Shown here one piece after another: positions 62,362 through 64,000 of a stretch of 64,000 nucleotides of DNA. A model generated the notes under the pieces. It made no database searches. It was not told where the DNA came from and saw only the letters and a program-made list of their open reading frames with translations. Position numbers and translations under genes: made by a program. This stretch comes from Thermacetogenium phaeum DSM 12270 (GTDB taxonomy: Bacteria; Bacillota; DSM-12270; Thermacetogeniales; Thermacetogeniaceae): the NCBI RefSeq assembly GCF_000305935.1, contig NC_018870.1, positions 1,668,001 through 1,732,000 on the forward strand, given 5' to 3'. Within the stretch, counting starts at the first letter, position 1, and each line of letters opens with the position of its first letter.

Positions 62362-63375
62362 TTACCTCCCTGCCAGACCGATTCTTGGGTCGAGATAAGC
62401 AACGATGAAATCGATGATGATATTGATCGTAACGAAAATAATACCGAGGATCATAATGACACCGGCGATGGCATTCAGGTCTTTGTTCAACATGGCAGTT
62501 ATGCCGTAGCGAGAAAAGCCCGGATAGTTGAAAATCAGCTCTACCAGGAATGCATTCCCAAACAGCGCAGCAATATCCAGCGAGGCCACCGATACAGTTG
62601 GAATTAAAGACGGTTTTAGTAAATACTTCACAAAGACAAGGCCCTCCGGAATGCCGTAGGCTTTCTCAGCCGCAATGTAGTCTTTCCCCATGTTATCCAG
62701 CATGCTGGAGCGGGTTATGCGCGCGGCCTGTGCCATACCGCCCATCGCCAGAGCAATGGCCGGTAACACCAGATGCTTAAAGGCGTCGACGAACGTGCTC
62801 ATATCCCCGGCCAGCAAACTATCGACTGTATACATTCCCGTAACCGTCGGCGGTGCCGTTACACCCGGGCTTAGCCGTTCCATGGTCGGAAATATCGGCA
62901 GGGCGTAGCCGAAGATCAATACAAAAATAATCGCCCAGACAAAAGCCGGAGATACGATGCCTAAATACGAAATAATGCGTATCAACCCGTCCAACCACGT
63001 ATTGGTAAATTTAGCCGATATGATTCCGAGAAAGACTCCTCCAACAAGCAGGACTATTGCCGACAGAATAACAATTTCCAGAGTCGCTGGTAGAAATTCT
63101 TTGATGTCAGTAGTCACCGGACGCCGTGTGACCAGGGACTTGCCCAAGTCTCCATGGACAAACCCGTTGAGCCAGAGAGCATACTGGACATATAACGGTT
63201 TATCAAGGTGCATCTCCTGCCGCAGATTCTCAACAGCCCACTCCGGAGCCCGGGGGCCCAATGCCAGTCGCGCCGGATCGCCCGGAACAACCCTGCTGAT
63301 AAAAAAGATTAATATCGATAATCCGAATAAAACAAAGATCGATAATCCGATACGCTTGAGCAGATTGATCCCCAT
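62362..63375 (-). CDS. oppB: Oligopeptide ABC transporter permease (OppB/DppB-like)
   Basis: 337 residues. First helix LSIFVLFGLSILIFFI followed by RVVPGDPARLALGP, the conserved N-terminal pattern of DppB, then YVQYALWLNGFVHGDLGKSL. Six helices; the coupling loop is in EKAYGIPEGLVFVKYLLKPS and the end is DPRIGLAGR. Begins after a hairpin that separates it from the binding-protein gene. Confidence 0.94.
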   Translation of the reverse strand: MGINLLKRIGLSIFVLFGLSILIFFISRVVPGDPARLALGPRAPEWAVENLRQEMHLDKPLYVQYALWLNGFVHGDLGKSLVTRRPVTTDIKEFLPATLEIVILSAIVLLVGGVFLGIISAKFTNTWLDGLIRIISYLGIVSPAFVWAIIFVLIFGYALPIFPTMERLSPGVTAPPTVTGMYTVDSLLAGDMSTFVDAFKHLVLPAIALAMGGMAQAARITRSSMLDNMGKDYIAAEKAYGIPEGLVFVKYLLKPSLIPTVSVASLDIAALFGNAFLVELIFNYPGFSRYGITAMLNKDLNAIAGVIMILGIIFVTINIIIDFIVAYLDPRIGLAGR

Positions 63376-63441
63376 TTACCTCACCCTTTTTAAGGAAATA
63401 CCAGCGGCTTGATAGCAGAAACGATTCACTGAATGGATGGA

Positions 63442-63470
63442 GGAGGGGACCATCCCTCGTGGCCCCCTCC
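63442..63470 (-). terminator. Hairpin between binding protein and permease genes
   Basis: On the minus strand GGAGGGGGCCA (63470-63460) pairs with TGGTCCCCTCC (63452-63442) with one mismatch and a short loop. No T-run follows. Such structures often stabilise or partly terminate transcripts so that the binding protein exceeds the permease. Confidence 0.55.
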
Positions 63471-63484
63471 TTAAAAACAGGATT

Positions 63485-64000
63485 TTACAGTAGAGCTAAC
63501 CGTTTCTCGGGGTAAACCTTCATATCGTGGACGTACTGATCGTAGCCCATTGGCAGACAACCTGTTTCCTTCTTCAATGCCCTCTCTGCGGTCGGCCAAT
63601 AGATGTAAGCGCTCTGGTAGGCCCGTTTCTCGGCCTGGTCAAAGAGCCAGATGGTCGGGCAGAGGTCGAATATGGCCTTCTGCGCCTTCGCATATTTTTC
63701 AAAGCGCTCATTAATGTCTACTGTCGCCAAAGCATCTTCGATTAATCTATCGATATTTTCATCTTGCAGCCATTCCATCTGCTCCCAGGTACCGCAGGAA
63801 CTGGAATGATATCTGGACATCAGCATGGATCCTGCTTCATTATAGTGCGGTGCGACAAAAACCAGAGAGGCATTGGGCGTCGTTTCCATCTTTTGAGCAT
63901 CTGCCATCATCGAACCGAACGGCTTCTTGGTTATTTCGATCTTGATCCCCAATTCGGCAGCATTCGCCTGAATTAACAAGGCTAATTTCTCTTCTTCGGG
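63485..64000 (-). CDS. oppA: Oligopeptide ABC transporter substrate-binding protein, C-terminal part (cut by window edge)
   Basis: The last 172 residues of an SBP_bac_5 family extracellular lipoprotein-type binding protein; the frame is open to the window edge. IQANAAELGIKIEITKKPFG and the later ERFEKYAKAQKAIFDLCPTIWL are typical of the C-terminal lobe of peptide-binding proteins. The N-terminal signal lies outside the window. First visible gene of the opp operon. Confidence 0.9.
   Translation of the reverse strand, partial: PEEEKLALLIQANAAELGIKIEITKKPFGSMMADAQKMETTPNASLVFVAPHYNEAGSMLMSRYHSSSCGTWEQMEWLQDENIDRLIEDALATVDINERFEKYAKAQKAIFDLCPTIWLFDQAEKRAYQSAYIYWPTAERALKKETGCLPMGYDQYVHDMKVYPEKRLALL

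Noticed and set aside
1-64000. CRISPR arrays, tRNA and rRNA genes
   Set aside because: No regularly spaced direct repeats and no recognisable tRNA or rRNA sequence was seen by eye; a dedicated scan was not possible.

Overview
The window looks like chromosome of an endospore-forming, Gram-positive anaerobe of the class Clostridia. The evidence is a pro-sigma-K gene with a skin-type insertion, a type IV pilus cluster next to shikimate genes, the Firmicute gene run alaS-ireB-ruvX-DUF1292-mltG, and many strong purine-rich ribosome binding sites. Genus was not determined. Almost all genes lie on the minus strand. No tRNA, rRNA or CRISPR array was seen.

Region 1 (1-15.4 kb): a type IV pilus cluster read right to left: a degenerate PilT paralogue, pilB, pilT, pilC, a major-pilin-like gene, three minor-pilin-like genes and the start of pilM, which runs off the left edge. 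An O-antigen-ligase-like membrane protein is inserted on the opposite strand and could be a pilin glycosyltransferase. Upstream lies the shikimate block aroE-aroC-aroK-aroB.

Region 2 (14.8-18.8 kb): small and regulatory genes. These include a CheY-like receiver, the YqeG phosphatase, a metallophosphoesterase fused to a cyclophilin-like domain, and a frameshifted copper-amine-oxidase-like/transglutaminase-like gene.

Region 3 (19.3-23.8 kb): the sigK gene is split by a 3,723-bp skin-like element carrying a large serine recombinase, a DUF2225 protein and two small genes. Joining the two TGAAAT cores restores an in-frame pro-sigma-K of 234 residues.

Region 4 (23.9-33.9 kb): a DUF1540 gene and small genes, then a cell-wall and housekeeping operon (alaS, ireB, an aldo/keto reductase, ruvX, DUF1292, VanW-like, mltG and a class B penicillin-binding protein). 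alaS has a consensus sigma-A promoter.

Region 5 (34.1-55.9 kb): the most striking part, a tight eight-gene operon of about 21.8 kb that looks like an under-described DNA-modification and defence system. In transcription order it encodes a DUF4007 protein, an AAA ATPase, a DndC-like PAPS-reductase-family protein, a 1502-residue protein, an unknown protein, a 1762-residue protein with a C-terminal HerA-type ATPase, a second DUF4007-like protein, and a second AAA ATPase. The 1502-residue protein has a ScoMcrA-like sulfur-binding domain, a NERD nuclease domain, a pseudokinase, a kinase and a P-loop ATPase. I infer phosphorothioate or other sulfur-based DNA marking coupled to kinase and HerA effectors.

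Region 6 (56.3-64 kb): an oligopeptide ABC transporter cluster (oppA partial, B, C, D, F) with a nitroreductase and two peptidases, closed by an intrinsic terminator. A dispersed repeat of about 190 bp occurs at 18.8-19.1 kb, upstream of the frameshifted gene and sigK, and again at 55.9-56.1 kb, directly upstream of the defence operon.
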